The position numbers were made by a program, and so were the translations under genes. From the NCBI RefSeq assembly GCF_039503195.1, contig NZ_JBCJKP010000001.1, positions 9,858,001 to 9,922,000 of the forward strand: a stretch of 64,000 nucleotides of DNA, in the 5' to 3' direction. Shown here piece by piece: positions 17,258 to 26,680 of the stretch (positions are counted from its first letter, which is position 1; the number at the start of each line of letters is the position of its first letter). Origin of the DNA: Streptomyces mirabilis. Its GTDB lineage: Bacteria; Actinomycetota; Actinomycetes; Streptomycetales; Streptomycetaceae. The notes under the pieces are model-generated. The model was given only the letters and a program-made list of their open reading frames with translations, was not told the origin of the DNA and did no database searches.

Positions 17258-18652
17258 TTGAGTCACAAAAGGATTCCCAAGCGCAAGGCCGCCATCGCTG
17301 TCGGAGGCGTCGCGGCGCTCGGAGCGGCGGCCCTGCTGCTGCCCCACGCCAACGCCTCGCAGACCGACGCGAAGGGCGCCGCTCCTAAGACGCTGAAGTC
17401 CGCGGACGCCTCGAACCTGGCCTCGCTCATCGCCTCCCAGCTCGGTGACGCCTTCGGCGGCGCGTACTGGGACGCCTCGAAGCAGCAGGTCATCGTCAAT
17501 GTCGTCGGCAACAACAGCAATGTCGTCAACACCGTCGAGAAGGCCGGCGCCGTTCCCCGCAGCGTCAACAACAGCCTGTCCGCGCTCAAGACGGCTGCCA
17601 AGACACTGAAGTCCGACGCGACCATCCCCGGCACCGCCTGGTCGATCGACCCCAAGACGAACCAGGTCCAGGTCACCGCCGACAGCACCGTCACGGGTGC
17701 GAAGTGGGCGAAGCTGACGTCGACCGTCGACTCGCTCGGCTCCGGCGTGGCCGCGGTCAAGAAGTCCGCGGGTACGTTCAAGACGTTCGTGTCGGGCGGT
17801 GACGCCATCTTCGCCCAGGCGAACGGCGGCGGCGTCCGCTGCTCCCTCGGCTTCAACGTCACAGCGAGCGACGGCGCCCCCGCCTTCCTGACCGCCGGGC
17901 ACTGCGGTGTCGCGGCCAAGCAGTGGTCGGACTCGCAGAACGGCCAGCCGATCGCGACCGTCGACCAGGCCACCTTCCCCGGCGCCGGCGACTTCTCGCT
18001 CGTGAAGTACGACGACCCCGCCACCCAGACGGTGAGCGAGGTGAACGAAGGCAACGGGAAGACCGTCCAGATCACTCAGGCGGCGGACGCCACGGTCGGT
18101 CAGCAGGTCCTCCGGATGGGCAGCACCACCGGTCTGCACGACGGCTCGGTCACCGGTCTCGACGCCACCGTCAACTTCCAGAGTGAAACCGTTCCCGGCG
18201 GTGTCGACACCGTCACCGGTCTCATACAGACCAACGTCTGCGCCGAGGCGGGCGACAGCGGCGGCTCCCTGTTCACCGCGGACGGCAGCGCGATCGGCCT
18301 GACCTCCGGCGGCAGCGGCGACTGCACCGCCGGCGGCGAGACCTTCTTCCAGCCCGTGACCGCCGCCCTCCAGGCGACCGGCGCGACGCTCGGCGCGGGT
18401 GGCGCCGCGGGTGCCGGCGGCGCGAGCGCCGCGGCGACCGACCCGGCGGCCACCGACCCGGCCGCGACCGATCCGGCCGCCACCGACCCCGCGGCCACCG
18501 ATCCCGCGGCCACGGACCCGGCGGCGACCGACCCCGCGGCCACGGACCCGGCGGCCACCGACCCGGCCGCGGGCGGCCAGTCCGGGACCGGCAGCGGCCA
18601 GTCCAGCACCGGTATGGACGCCGGCTCCGGCCTGGTGACCAGCACCCCGTGA
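17258..18652 (+). CDS. Secreted S1 family serine protease (streptogrisin/alpha-lytic type) with repeat tail
   Basis: 464-aa secreted protease precursor. TTG 17258 is the start: a perfect AGGAGGT lies 7 bp upstream and the signal peptide MSHKRIPKRKAAIAVGG begins there. After the signal (cleavage near ANA-SQ) comes an alpha-lytic-type propeptide (about 40-190), then a chymotrypsin-fold domain with His215 (LTAGHCG), Asp245 (GDFSLV) and Ser334 (AGDSGGS), all catalytic residues present. Paired cysteines flank His and Ser (RCSLGF/GHCG; NVCAEAGDSGG/GDCTAGG). The C-terminus, about 80 residues, is a low-complexity ATDPA repeat and a Gly/Ser-rich end, possibly a wall-spanning or spacer region. Monocistronic, ending in a strong hairpin. 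Confidence 0.94.
   Translation: MSHKRIPKRKAAIAVGGVAALGAAALLLPHANASQTDAKGAAPKTLKSADASNLASLIASQLGDAFGGAYWDASKQQVIVNVVGNNSNVVNTVEKAGAVPRSVNNSLSALKTAAKTLKSDATIPGTAWSIDPKTNQVQVTADSTVTGAKWAKLTSTVDSLGSGVAAVKKSAGTFKTFVSGGDAIFAQANGGGVRCSLGFNVTASDGAPAFLTAGHCGVAAKQWSDSQNGQPIATVDQATFPGAGDFSLVKYDDPATQTVSEVNEGNGKTVQITQAADATVGQQVLRMGSTTGLHDGSVTGLDATVNFQSETVPGGVDTVTGLIQTNVCAEAGDSGGSLFTADGSAIGLTSGGSGDCTAGGETFFQPVTAALQATGATLGAGGAAGAGGASAAATDPAATDPAATDPAATDPAATDPAATDPAATDPAATDPAATDPAAGGQSGTGSGQSSTGMDAGSGLVTSTP
18435..18572 (+). repeat. Nine 15-bp repeats encoding ATDPA
   Basis: Nine consecutive copies of a 15-bp unit encode ATDPA in the tail of the S1 protease. Copies differ at synonymous positions, so the array is older than a very recent expansion but is likely still length-variable between strains (inference). 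Confidence 0.9.
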
Positions 18653-18711
18653 CACCGGTGACCACGAGCCACTGACCCGGCCGTGCCTGCACGGTCCGGT
18701 CGGCAGTGGAA

Positions 18712-18743
18712 GGGTCCGGCCCTCCGGCGGGAGGGCCGGACCC
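18712..18743. terminator. Bidirectional intrinsic terminator
   Basis: A stem of 13 perfect pairs (18712-18724 with 18731-18743), extendable by one C-G pair, with a GC-rich tetraloop, sits between the convergent S1 protease and PP2C phosphatase genes. Confidence 0.85.
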
Positions 18744-18800
18744 CACCGCGTTTCCCCCGCCGCTCACGAGAGGGCCGGACGCCGAGGGTTCCGGTACCGC

Positions 18801-20960
18801 TCACTCGTGCGGACGCACCCGCAACAGAAGCAGCGCCACGTCGTCGAGCCGCTCCTGCGTCACCGCCCCGGTCTGCTCGACGAGACGGTCGGCCAGCGCG
18901 TTCAGCGACAGGTCACCGCCCTCGGCGAGTTTGCGACCGAGGTCGGCCAGGGCGTCCTCGATGTCCACGCCGGGCGACTCGATCAGACCGTCGGTGTACA
19001 GGACGAGGACCGAACCGGGGACGAGCGGCACCTCGGTCGTCGGATACGTGGCGGCCGCGTCGATCCCCAGCAGTGGCCCACCGGCCAGGTCGAGCACCCG
19101 GACCCGTCCGTCCGGCCGCAGCAGCAGCGGGGGCGGATGACCCGCGCGCGACATGACGGCCACCTCGCGCGCAGGGTCGAGACGCAGATAGAGACAGCTC
19201 GCGAACAGCTCGGCCCCCAGGTCGATCAGCAGCCGGTTGGTGCTGCGCATGACCTCCTCCGGCGGCTGACCGACGGTCGTGTACGCCCGTACGGCCGTGC
19301 GGATCTGCCCCATCAGGCCCGCCGCCGTCACGTTGTGCCCCTGCACGTCACCGATGACCGCGGCGGCCAGACCGTGCGAGGGCACCAGGTCGTAGAAGTC
19401 CCCGCCGATCTCCATCCCCTGAGTGGCCGGGAGATAGCGCGCGGCCGCCTCGATCGAGGGCAGCGCGGGCAACGAGTGCGGCAAGAGCGCGGCCTGCAGA
19501 CCGTGCGCCAGCTGCAGCTTGGCGTCGTAGAGCAGGGCCCGCTCCAGGGCCTGCGCGATCAGACCGCAGAGGCTGGTCAGCACGGCACGCTCCTCCGCCG
19601 GGAAGATGTGAGGTTCCGCGTACCCGAGGACGCAGGTGCCCACCGGCCGTCCGGACGCGATCAGCGGCAGATACGCCCACGCCGCCATCCCGTCGGGCGT
19701 CGCGCTCCGGTCCGGGTAGAGGCGCTCCAGCTGCTGACGGGAGTCGAAGAACGTCGGCACCCCGGTCTTGAGGGCCTGGGTGCCCGGAGTCTGCGCGCTC
19801 AGTGGCACCCCGTGCCAGCGCTCCACGATGTGCGCGTCCGCGTACCCCCGGTGGCCGAGCACGTGCAGGCGGCCGGATCGCGAGCCGAGGACCACCAGGG
19901 CCTTGCTGCCGACGGCCGGCGCGATCTCGTCCGCCACCAGCTGCACCACGTCCTCGACCCCCGCCGCCTGGGTGAGCGCGCCGGCCAGGCTCAGCACCTG
20001 GCTGATGGTCACCAGGCGCGGGGTGGTGTCGTCCTCACCGTGCCGCGACTCGACACGCCCCATCTCGGCCACCGCCCGGGCCCGGGAGATGCGCACGCTC
20101 AGTCCGGTCGTACTCGGATAGAGCCGGAACGACAGCCAGTCGCCGGGCGGCCGCAGCGCGACGAACGACGTCACGTGCTGGCTGATCAGCGCGGCCCGGT
20201 AACGGTCCTCGTAGACGGGGTCGTTGAGCCAGGGCACCGACGCCCACAGCTGGGTGCCCAGCAGCTCGCTGACCGGGACGCCTAGCATGTCCGCCGTCGC
20301 GGCGTTGGCGAAACTGACCCGGCCGTTCAGGTCCAGGGCACACAGCCCGTACGGCAACCGCGCCACCATCCGCGCCGCCTCCAGCGTGCCGAGCGCGCCG
20401 GTGGCCGGAGCCGCGGACGGTGCCAACAGATCCGGCTCGGGATGGACCGGACGCCGCTCCGCCGCCGCCCGCTCCAGACGCAGCGCGAGCCGGGCGCAGG
20501 ACGCGGTGAGATGGTCGCGCTCCCGGTCGGAGAGGTCCTGGGGATGCGAGCCGGGCCAGGTCACGAAGACGGCGCCGTACACGGTGCCCGCGGTCGCCAC
20601 CGGGAGGGCGGCCAGCGCGAAGGGGTACGGCAGGACCACGGCGATCCGCGGGAAGCGGTGAGCCATCTCCTCCTCGCCACCGACCCAGACCAGCCGCCGC
20701 TCGCGCACCGCCACGGCGACCGGGATCGGCGCGTTGAGCCCCACCCGCTCCCACGGCGCCGCGAACGACCTGGGCATGCCCGCCATGACCGCCATCTCCA
20801 GCACGGCCTCACCCGGCGTCAGCAGGTACACCGCCCCGGAGTGTGCGTGGACCTCCTCCATCATCGAGGCCAGCGTCAGCGACAGCAGCGGCCGCCCGAC
20901 CGGCGTCCGCCGACCCGCCGGCGCCTGTACGGACCCCTGCCAGTCGGACACGCCGACCAC
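18801..20960 (-). CDS. PP2C (SpoIIE-like) phosphatase with GAF-PAS-GAF sensors
   Basis: Cytoplasmic signalling phosphatase of 719 aa. An N-terminal GAF-like domain (about 25-175) is followed by a PAS domain (about 200-310, LNGRVSFANAATADMLGVP), a second GAF (about 325-480) and a C-terminal PP2C/SpoIIE domain (about 500-715) with metal-binding GGDFYDL and GDVQGHN motifs and the late Asp motif LDDVALLLLRV. Such proteins dephosphorylate STAS antagonists to switch on sigma factors (family knowledge). It has no HATPase domain, unlike its divergent neighbour. No transmembrane segment. The cognate STAS partner is not adjacent. Confidence 0.92.
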   Translation of the reverse strand: MVGVSDWQGSVQAPAGRRTPVGRPLLSLTLASMMEEVHAHSGAVYLLTPGEAVLEMAVMAGMPRSFAAPWERVGLNAPIPVAVAVRERRLVWVGGEEEMAHRFPRIAVVLPYPFALAALPVATAGTVYGAVFVTWPGSHPQDLSDRERDHLTASCARLALRLERAAAERRPVHPEPDLLAPSAAPATGALGTLEAARMVARLPYGLCALDLNGRVSFANAATADMLGVPVSELLGTQLWASVPWLNDPVYEDRYRAALISQHVTSFVALRPPGDWLSFRLYPSTTGLSVRISRARAVAEMGRVESRHGEDDTTPRLVTISQVLSLAGALTQAAGVEDVVQLVADEIAPAVGSKALVVLGSRSGRLHVLGHRGYADAHIVERWHGVPLSAQTPGTQALKTGVPTFFDSRQQLERLYPDRSATPDGMAAWAYLPLIASGRPVGTCVLGYAEPHIFPAEERAVLTSLCGLIAQALERALLYDAKLQLAHGLQAALLPHSLPALPSIEAAARYLPATQGMEIGGDFYDLVPSHGLAAAVIGDVQGHNVTAAGLMGQIRTAVRAYTTVGQPPEEVMRSTNRLLIDLGAELFASCLYLRLDPAREVAVMSRAGHPPPLLLRPDGRVRVLDLAGGPLLGIDAAATYPTTEVPLVPGSVLVLYTDGLIESPGVDIEDALADLGRKLAEGGDLSLNALADRLVEQTGAVTQERLDDVALLLLRVRPHE

Positions 20961-21139
20961 CTCCTCGCAGGGCCGCGCGACGGGACTCAGGGATCAAGGC
21001 TCTCTCGCGACGGCCCTTCCCGCACGGCGAACGCCACGCGCGGCACAGGATGCCGCTTGTGGGCTCCGCCGCAGGCCCGACGGCCCCGGAATGGTCGCAG
21101 GGGCTGCGCGAGCGTCCCGGAAGCGCTGTAATTGCGGAC

Positions 21140-23584
21140 GTGGTCAGTGAGGGCGCTGCGGAACGCGGAAAGAGGACGTTGCGTGCCGAACTTGCCCTCA
21201 AGACGCCCACCCCGGACCTGGACCCGCGCGAGCGACAGCGCCGCGTGCTCGAACACGCACTCGTCTTCGCGGGCGCGAGCGTCGTCGCGGTGTACTCGCC
21301 CACCGAGAGCGGCGACGAGCTGTACCTGTCCGAGTCGGCAGGCGTCCCCAGGACGCTCTACGGCCTGCGTGACAGCTATGTCCTCACCGGCGGCTCCCCG
21401 GCGGTGGACGCGTACCGCTCGGGCCGACCGCTGTGGCTCGGCCCGGCGGAGATCGCCCGCTGCGCCGATGCCCGCAGGCTGCCGTCCCAGGACTTCTGGC
21501 TGGCCGTCCTGCCCCTGCCGGACGGCGGGTGCCTCGTGGCGGCCGGCGAGCGCCCGGGCGGCTTCGACGAGGAGGACCGGGAGTGCCTCGGCCTGATCGC
21601 CGAGGCCGCCGTCTCCCCCGCACCCGACTCACCGCGCGCCACCGCCGCCCGGCCCACCAGCTCGTTCGACCTCGCCATGGACACCGGACACCTCGAGGTC
21701 GACCGCGAGATGCTGGAGCTGTTCGGCCTCGACCCGGCCGAGTTCGACGGCAAGGTCGAGAGCCTGCTGTCGATGACGGTCCCCGAGGACCTGCCCACGC
21801 TGATGTCCGTGGTGGAGGCGGACCACATGTCCATCGGCGACCGCGAGCTGGAGTTCCGCATCCTCCAGCCCTCCGGAGAGCCGAAGTGGCTACGGCTGCG
21901 CGGCCGTCTCGTGCCCGGCGGAGAGGGGCGCCCGGCGCACCTCGTGGGCACCGTCGCCGACGCCTCCAAGCTGCGCTCCGGCGTCAGCGACGTGGCCCGC
22001 GTCCAGCGACTCGCCTCGACCCTCGCCACCGCGGGCACCGTCCGCGACGTCGGCCGGGCCGTGGTGGCCGCGCTGCGGCGCCCCCTGCGGGCCGACCGGA
22101 TCGCCCTCGCCGAGCTGGAGGGCGACCGGCTCGTCGTCACCCTCCTCGACCCTCCCGAACCCGAAGCCTGGCCCGAGGTGTGGCGCTCCGAGTGGCGCTC
22201 GGAGTGGCCCGACGCGCCCGTACGCGCCATGCCCACGCTGGAGGCTGCCCTCATCGAGGGGCGCCCCGCCGTCTGGCCCGCCGGAGCAGCCCTGGAACCG
22301 GCGCTCGCCGACGTCGGCCCCGGCGGTCTCGCCATCCTGCCGCTGCCCGCAGGCGGCCGGATGGCGGGTGCCTGTCTGATCGGCTGGGACGACCCGCACG
22401 AGTTCGGCTCCGACGAGCGCGCGCTGCTCACCGCGTCCGCGGGCCTCGCGGGCCAGGCCCTGACACGCGCCCGCGCCTTCGACGCCGAACACGAGCTGGT
22501 CGGCATGCTCCAGCGCTCCCTGCTGCCGCGGCGCCTGCCCCGGATCCCCGGCGCGGTCGCCGTCGCCCGCTATCTGCCCACCACGGCGGGCCTGGAGGTC
22601 GGCGGCGACTGGTACGACGTCATCCCGCTGCCCGACAACCACGTCGCCCTCGTCATCGGCGACGTCCAGGGCCACAACGCCCAGGCCGCCACCCTGATGG
22701 GCCAGATGCGCACGGCCCTGCGCGCGTACGCCGTCGAGGGCCACCCCCCGGACGTCGTCGTGCAGCACGCCAACCGACTCCTCATGGACCTGGAGACCGA
22801 CCTCTTCGTCACCTGCTGCTACGTCGACGTGGACCTGGAGGAGGGCACCGCCTGGTGCGTACGCGCCGGACACCATCCGCCCGTGCTGCGCCACCCGGAC
22901 GGCACAACGGAGGTCACCGTGTCGGAGGGTGGACCACCACTGGGCGTCGTCACCCAGGCGGACTTCCCGATGATCCCGCTGCGACTCCAGCGCGGCACGG
23001 TCCTCGCCCTGACCACGGACGGTCTCGTCGAGTCCGCCGAGGTCGACATCGAGGACGGACTGAACCGACTGGCCGGCGAACTGACCGCGTCCGACCCCGC
23101 CCACCTCGGAGTGGTGGCCGACGGACTGCTCACGGGCGCCAACCGCAGCGACGACGTGGCCCTCCTCCTGCTGCGCTACGACGGTCTGGCCACCCGCCCG
23201 CTGCGGGAGAGCTGGACGGTGTGGCGCGTCCCGGAGGCGGTCCGGCACGCCCGCCGCTTCACCCGGCGCACCCTGCGCGCCTGGGGCGTGCCCGACGACA
23301 GCATGGACGGCGCGCTCCTCGTCGTCTCCGAACTCGTCACCAACGCCCTCGTGCACACCGACGGGCAGGTCAGACTCGACATCACCCTCATCAACCACCG
23401 CCTGCGGATCTCCGTCGCCGACACCTCACCCCGTACGCCCATCAAGCCCACCAGCATCGGCTGGGAGGCCACCGGCGGCCGCGGCATCCTCCTCGTCGAG
23501 GCCATGTCGGCGACCTGGGGCACCGTGCCGGTCAGCGGTGGCAAGCAGGTGTGGAGCGAAATCCCGCTGGACGCAGGGGGATAG
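21140..23584 (+). CDS. PP2C (SpoIIE-like) phosphatase with PAS/GAF sensors and C-terminal anti-sigma kinase domain
   Basis: About 814 aa. Domains in order: an N-terminal GAF-like sensor (about 20-160), a PAS-like domain (about 175-285), a GAF (about 295-455), a PP2C domain (about 475-680; GGDWYDV, GDVQGHN, SDDVALLLLRY) and a C-terminal RsbW-like HATPase (about 690-812; VSELVTNALVHT, then GGRGILLVEAMS). It therefore carries both the phosphatase and the kinase sides of a partner-switching circuit in one chain. GTG 21140 is a working start; TTG 21179 with AGAGG close upstream is an alternative, and the open frame continues upstream to 20843 into the divergent gene, which is unlikely. It is the divergent partner of the PP2C gene at 18801-20960. 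Confidence 0.9.
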   Translation: MVSEGAAERGKRTLRAELALKTPTPDLDPRERQRRVLEHALVFAGASVVAVYSPTESGDELYLSESAGVPRTLYGLRDSYVLTGGSPAVDAYRSGRPLWLGPAEIARCADARRLPSQDFWLAVLPLPDGGCLVAAGERPGGFDEEDRECLGLIAEAAVSPAPDSPRATAARPTSSFDLAMDTGHLEVDREMLELFGLDPAEFDGKVESLLSMTVPEDLPTLMSVVEADHMSIGDRELEFRILQPSGEPKWLRLRGRLVPGGEGRPAHLVGTVADASKLRSGVSDVARVQRLASTLATAGTVRDVGRAVVAALRRPLRADRIALAELEGDRLVVTLLDPPEPEAWPEVWRSEWRSEWPDAPVRAMPTLEAALIEGRPAVWPAGAALEPALADVGPGGLAILPLPAGGRMAGACLIGWDDPHEFGSDERALLTASAGLAGQALTRARAFDAEHELVGMLQRSLLPRRLPRIPGAVAVARYLPTTAGLEVGGDWYDVIPLPDNHVALVIGDVQGHNAQAATLMGQMRTALRAYAVEGHPPDVVVQHANRLLMDLETDLFVTCCYVDVDLEEGTAWCVRAGHHPPVLRHPDGTTEVTVSEGGPPLGVVTQADFPMIPLRLQRGTVLALTTDGLVESAEVDIEDGLNRLAGELTASDPAHLGVVADGLLTGANRSDDVALLLLRYDGLATRPLRESWTVWRVPEAVRHARRFTRRTLRAWGVPDDSMDGALLVVSELVTNALVHTDGQVRLDITLINHRLRISVADTSPRTPIKPTSIGWEATGGRGILLVEAMSATWGTVPVSGGKQVWSEIPLDAGG

Positions 23585-23642
23585 GGTCGGTCACGAGGTG
23601 CTCCTGGGGGCGGGGGCCGGTTTACACACGGGGGCACTGCGC

Positions 23643-24236
23643 ATGGTGAAGACGCCTGAGCGGATAGGTGAGGAAGCCGGCCTGGCCGCGCGGCGGCCGG
23701 CCGGGCCGGCACTCAACCCCTCCACCCCGCAGGACGTCCTGCTGCGGCTGCTCGCCGAGGGTCCGGCGGCGGTACGGATGGTGCTGTTGCCGGGACCGGG
23801 TCCTGCCCGACGCCGTCGTCGACGCGGTGATCGAGCACCCCGACACGTACACCCGGCGCGTGGGAGTGGCTGTCCGCCGACGCGCGAGCCGCCCTGTTGG
23901 CAGACTCCGACCGCGCCCCCCTCGCCACCCGGCCGAACTTCCCGACCGCCCGACTGGCCGCCTTCGCCGACCACGAGGTCAGGGCCCTGGCCGTGCGCGA
24001 CCCCGAGACCGCCGGCCGTCGTGGAATGTCTCACCAGGGACCTGGACCCCGCCGTACGGGCCGCGGCGGTGGGCCGCCACCCGAACCTCCCGCGGCCCCG
24101 GCTGACGGAACTCCTCGACGACGAGGAACTGGCTCATCCGGCAGCCGCGAACCCGGCGTTGGACGGGGCGGAGATACGGCGGCTGGCGCGGACGCCCGGA
24201 GACCCGGCCGGGCCCTCCGTCGATACGCTGATCTGA
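23643..24236 (+). pseudogene. LRV/HEAT-like repeat protein, broken by three single-base insertions
   Basis: The coding signal moves through frames 0, +1, +2 and back to 0. Removing one T at 23787-23788, one G at 23860 and one G at 24011 restores a continuous protein of about 196 aa: VLPDAVVDAVIEHPDTYTRR, then LATRPNFPTARLAAFADHEV, then DPAVRAAAVGRHPNLPRPRL and a C-terminal repeat. The repeated alpha-helical units with HPNLP and AVR resemble leucine-rich-variant/HEAT repeats of unknown function common in Streptomyces. The insertions are not in long homopolymers, so real decay is more likely than sequencing error. ATG 23643 lies 59 bp after the phosphatase stop. Confidence 0.75.
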
Positions 24237-24329
24237 GCGGTCCGGTCCGGTCGGCTGCTCCAGCCCATCGACTCCGAGGCGTACAGGCCGATGATCGGAC
24301 GGTAGTTGAACATCGGCCGGGGACGACAC

Positions 24330-25508
24330 GTGAGAAAGAGTATGGGAACCCCACTCGCCGTCTCCCCACCGCTGGAGCGGCCCGAAACGCGTGGTCGCGG
24401 TCAGGTGCTGGGCCTTGACGGGCTCCGCGGCCTGGCGGCGCTGTACGTGCTGCTCTTCCACTGCTGGCTTCTGACCATGCCGGGCTTTCCCGAGAACTCG
24501 GGTCCCGCCTGGCTGGGCTGGCTGATGTACGGGCGTCTCGCCGTGGTCTTCTTCCTGGTGCTGTCCGGCTTCTCCCTGGCCATCTCACCGGCGCGCAACG
24601 GTTGGCACCTGGGCGGCGTCTCCCGGTTCCTGCGGCGGCGCGCGTGGCGCATTCTGCCTCCCTACTGGGCGGCACTCGCGTTGAGCCTGGCGGTCGCCCG
24701 GTTCGTGGTGCCCGCCTCGCATTTCGGACCGCCGACCGGCACAACGATCCTGGTGTACGGCTTCGTGTTCCAGGACATGGTCACGGCTCCCACGCCGAAC
24801 GGGGCCTTCTGGTCGATCGGCGTGGAGGCGGAGCTCTACCTGGTCTTCCCGCTCCTCCTGCTCGTCCGACGGCGGCTGGGCGCGGTCGTCCTGGTCGCGG
24901 GCGTGACAATCCTGGTGGTCGCGCGTGGCCTGCTGGCGCCGAACGCGTCCCCGGTGGAAGGCGTGAACTGGCTGGCCCCGAACCTCGCCCCCGTGTTCGT
25001 CGCGGGACTGGTGGGCGCGGGGATCGTCGTCGCGCCGGAGAAGGTCCGGCGGCTGCCGTGGCACTGGCTCGCCGCTCTGGCCGCCCTGCCGGTTGTGGCC
25101 CTTGTCGTCGGCAAGGGGTCGGCGTGGACGGTGGACCACTATTTCTGGATCGATCTCGCCGTGGCGCCCGCCATGACCATGATGATCGCGGCGGTTGCCA
25201 CCGGCAGGCCCGCCGTCCTCATGCGGCTCCTGGCCACGCGTCCCATGCGCGGCCTCGGCGACTTCTCCTACAGCCTCTACCTGGTCCACCTGCCGATCGT
25301 CATGATCGTCTGCCGAAAGATGGCCCCACATTTCGTATCGCCGGGGCTACCCGCGTTCTGGTTCACGCTGACACTGGCACTGCCCGCCTCGGTGCTGGCA
25401 GCGTGGCTGTTCGCCAAGCTGTTCGAGCTGCCGTTCAAGCGGAACCGGTCATGGAAGTCCATGTTCCCGGCACGGCGCGCGCTGCCAGGACCGCACTCCT
25501 CGCGGTGA
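24330..25508 (+). CDS. Acyltransferase 3 family membrane protein
   Basis: About 392 aa with around ten hydrophobic helices. The AT3 signature is clear: LDGLRGLAALYVLLFHC near residues 29-45 with the catalytic-type His, followed by FFLVLSGF and a second loop FWSIGVEAELYLVFPLL. The family O-acylates sugars, peptidoglycan, antibiotics or lipids using an acyl donor across the membrane (family knowledge); the acceptor here is unknown. GTG 24330 and ATG 24342 are both plausible starts (GGGGAC and GAGAAAGAG respectively lie upstream). Single gene between a pseudogene and a phosphodiesterase. Confidence 0.88.
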   Translation: MRKSMGTPLAVSPPLERPETRGRGQVLGLDGLRGLAALYVLLFHCWLLTMPGFPENSGPAWLGWLMYGRLAVVFFLVLSGFSLAISPARNGWHLGGVSRFLRRRAWRILPPYWAALALSLAVARFVVPASHFGPPTGTTILVYGFVFQDMVTAPTPNGAFWSIGVEAELYLVFPLLLLVRRRLGAVVLVAGVTILVVARGLLAPNASPVEGVNWLAPNLAPVFVAGLVGAGIVVAPEKVRRLPWHWLAALAALPVVALVVGKGSAWTVDHYFWIDLAVAPAMTMMIAAVATGRPAVLMRLLATRPMRGLGDFSYSLYLVHLPIVMIVCRKMAPHFVSPGLPAFWFTLTLALPASVLAAWLFAKLFELPFKRNRSWKSMFPARRALPGPHSSR

Positions 25509-25535
25509 GACGACCGCACTCCTAGGGTGGGTGCC

Positions 25536-26036
25536 GTGCGTCTGCTCCTGATGTCCGACACCCACCTGCCCAAGCGGGCCAAGGCACTGCCCTCGCAGTT
25601 GATGGCCGAACTCCCGCACGCCGACGTCGTCGTCCACGCGGGCGACTGGGTGGACACCGCCACCCTCGACCTGCTGGAGGAGCGAGCACACAGGCTCGTC
25701 GGGGTGTACGGCAACAACGACGGCCCGGCCCTGCGCGCCCGCCTCCCCGAGGTCGCCCGCGTCGACCTGGACGGTCTGCGCCTCGGCGTCGTCCATGAGA
25801 CCGGTGCCGCCCAGGGCCGCGAACGGCGTTGCGCCGAGCGCTACCCCGACCTCGACGTCCTGGTCTTCGGACACAGCCACATCCCCTGGGACACCACCAC
25901 CGGGACGGGCCTGCGCCTGCTCAACCCGGGCTCCCCGACCGACCGCCGCCGCCAGCCGCACCACACCTACATGACCGCGACCGTGACCGAAGGACAGCTG
26001 ACCGAGGTGACCCTGCACCGCGTCGACCCCGGCTGA
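25536..26036 (+). CDS. YfcE/MJ0936-type metallophosphoesterase
   Basis: 166-aa cytoplasmic phosphodiesterase of the calcineurin-like superfamily. Metal-binding motifs are complete: MSDTHLP (DxH), HAGDW (GD), GNND (GNH/D), and FGHSHIP (GHxH) near the C-terminus. The family hydrolyses phosphodiesters in vitro; the physiological substrate is unknown. GTG 25536 is chosen because AGGG lies seven bases upstream and the DxH strand starts immediately; GTG 25527 would add three residues. It is tail-to-tail with the coxG-like gene, only 5 bp apart. Confidence 0.9.
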   Translation: MRLLLMSDTHLPKRAKALPSQLMAELPHADVVVHAGDWVDTATLDLLEERAHRLVGVYGNNDGPALRARLPEVARVDLDGLRLGVVHETGAAQGRERRCAERYPDLDVLVFGHSHIPWDTTTGTGLRLLNPGSPTDRRRQPHHTYMTATVTEGQLTEVTLHRVDPG

Positions 26037-26041
26037 GGCAC

Positions 26042-26680
26042 TCAGGCGTGCCGGTGCCGTCGTATGCGCACGAAGACCAGCGCCAGTACGGCGGTGGCCA
26101 CCGCGACCGCCACGCGTTTGGCGACCGGAGGCCCGGCGGTCCGCAACAGGTCGATCGGCTCGACCGGTTGAACCGGATGGACTGGTTGCGCCGCTTGGAA
26201 TGGTTCTACCGACTCGGATGGCTCGGTCCGTTCGGTCGGTTCCCCGAGGCGCCGCGCCAGACACTCCGCGAACTGCCCGACCAGCTTGTCGCCCACCTCC
26301 GCCATGACGCCGCGACCGAACTGCGCCGGACGGCCCGTGACGGTCAGATCGGTCCGCACCGACACCGCCGTGCCGCCGTCGCGTTCGGCGAGCGTGCCCG
26401 TGACCGTGGCCCGTGCCGTGCCCTGACCGCGGGTCTCCTTGCCGTTCGCGATCAGTACCATCCGGTGCGCGGACTCGTCCTGTTCCTCGAAGACGGCGGT
26501 GCCCCGGTATGTCACCGTGATGGGCCCCACCTTGACCTTCACCGAACCGGTCACGGTCTTCCCGTCGTAGTCGTCCACCGTCGCCCCCGGCATGCACGGG
26601 GCGATCCGTTCGACGTCGAGGAGCGCCCGCCAGGCGTCGTCGACGGGAACGGGGACGGTGAACTCATGATGCAGTTCCAT
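26042..26680 (-). CDS. CoxG-like SRPBCC protein with C-terminal membrane anchor
   Basis: 212 aa. Residues 1-150 form the CoxG-type SRPBCC fold (MELHHEFTVPVPVDDAWRALL; PCMPGATVDDYDGKTVTGSV; VMAEVGDKLVGQFAECL). A Pro/Val/Glu-rich linker leads to a C-terminal hydrophobic helix (AVAVATAVLALVFVRI) and a basic tail, consistent with membrane attachment. In CO dehydrogenase systems CoxG anchors or recruits the enzyme to the membrane so that electrons reach quinones (family knowledge). ATG 26680 has GGAGGAG just upstream; the start lies inside the 3' end of the xdhC-like gene (17-bp overlap). Last gene of the cox operon. Confidence 0.88.
   Translation of the reverse strand: MELHHEFTVPVPVDDAWRALLDVERIAPCMPGATVDDYDGKTVTGSVKVKVGPITVTYRGTAVFEEQDESAHRMVLIANGKETRGQGTARATVTGTLAERDGGTAVSVRTDLTVTGRPAQFGRGVMAEVGDKLVGQFAECLARRLGEPTERTEPSESVEPFQAAQPVHPVQPVEPIDLLRTAGPPVAKRVAVAVATAVLALVFVRIRRHRHA

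Noticed and set aside
20843..21139. N-terminal extension of the second PP2C protein up to 20843
   Set aside because: It would overlap the divergent phosphatase gene and consists of Pro/Arg/Ala-rich sequence without domain character.
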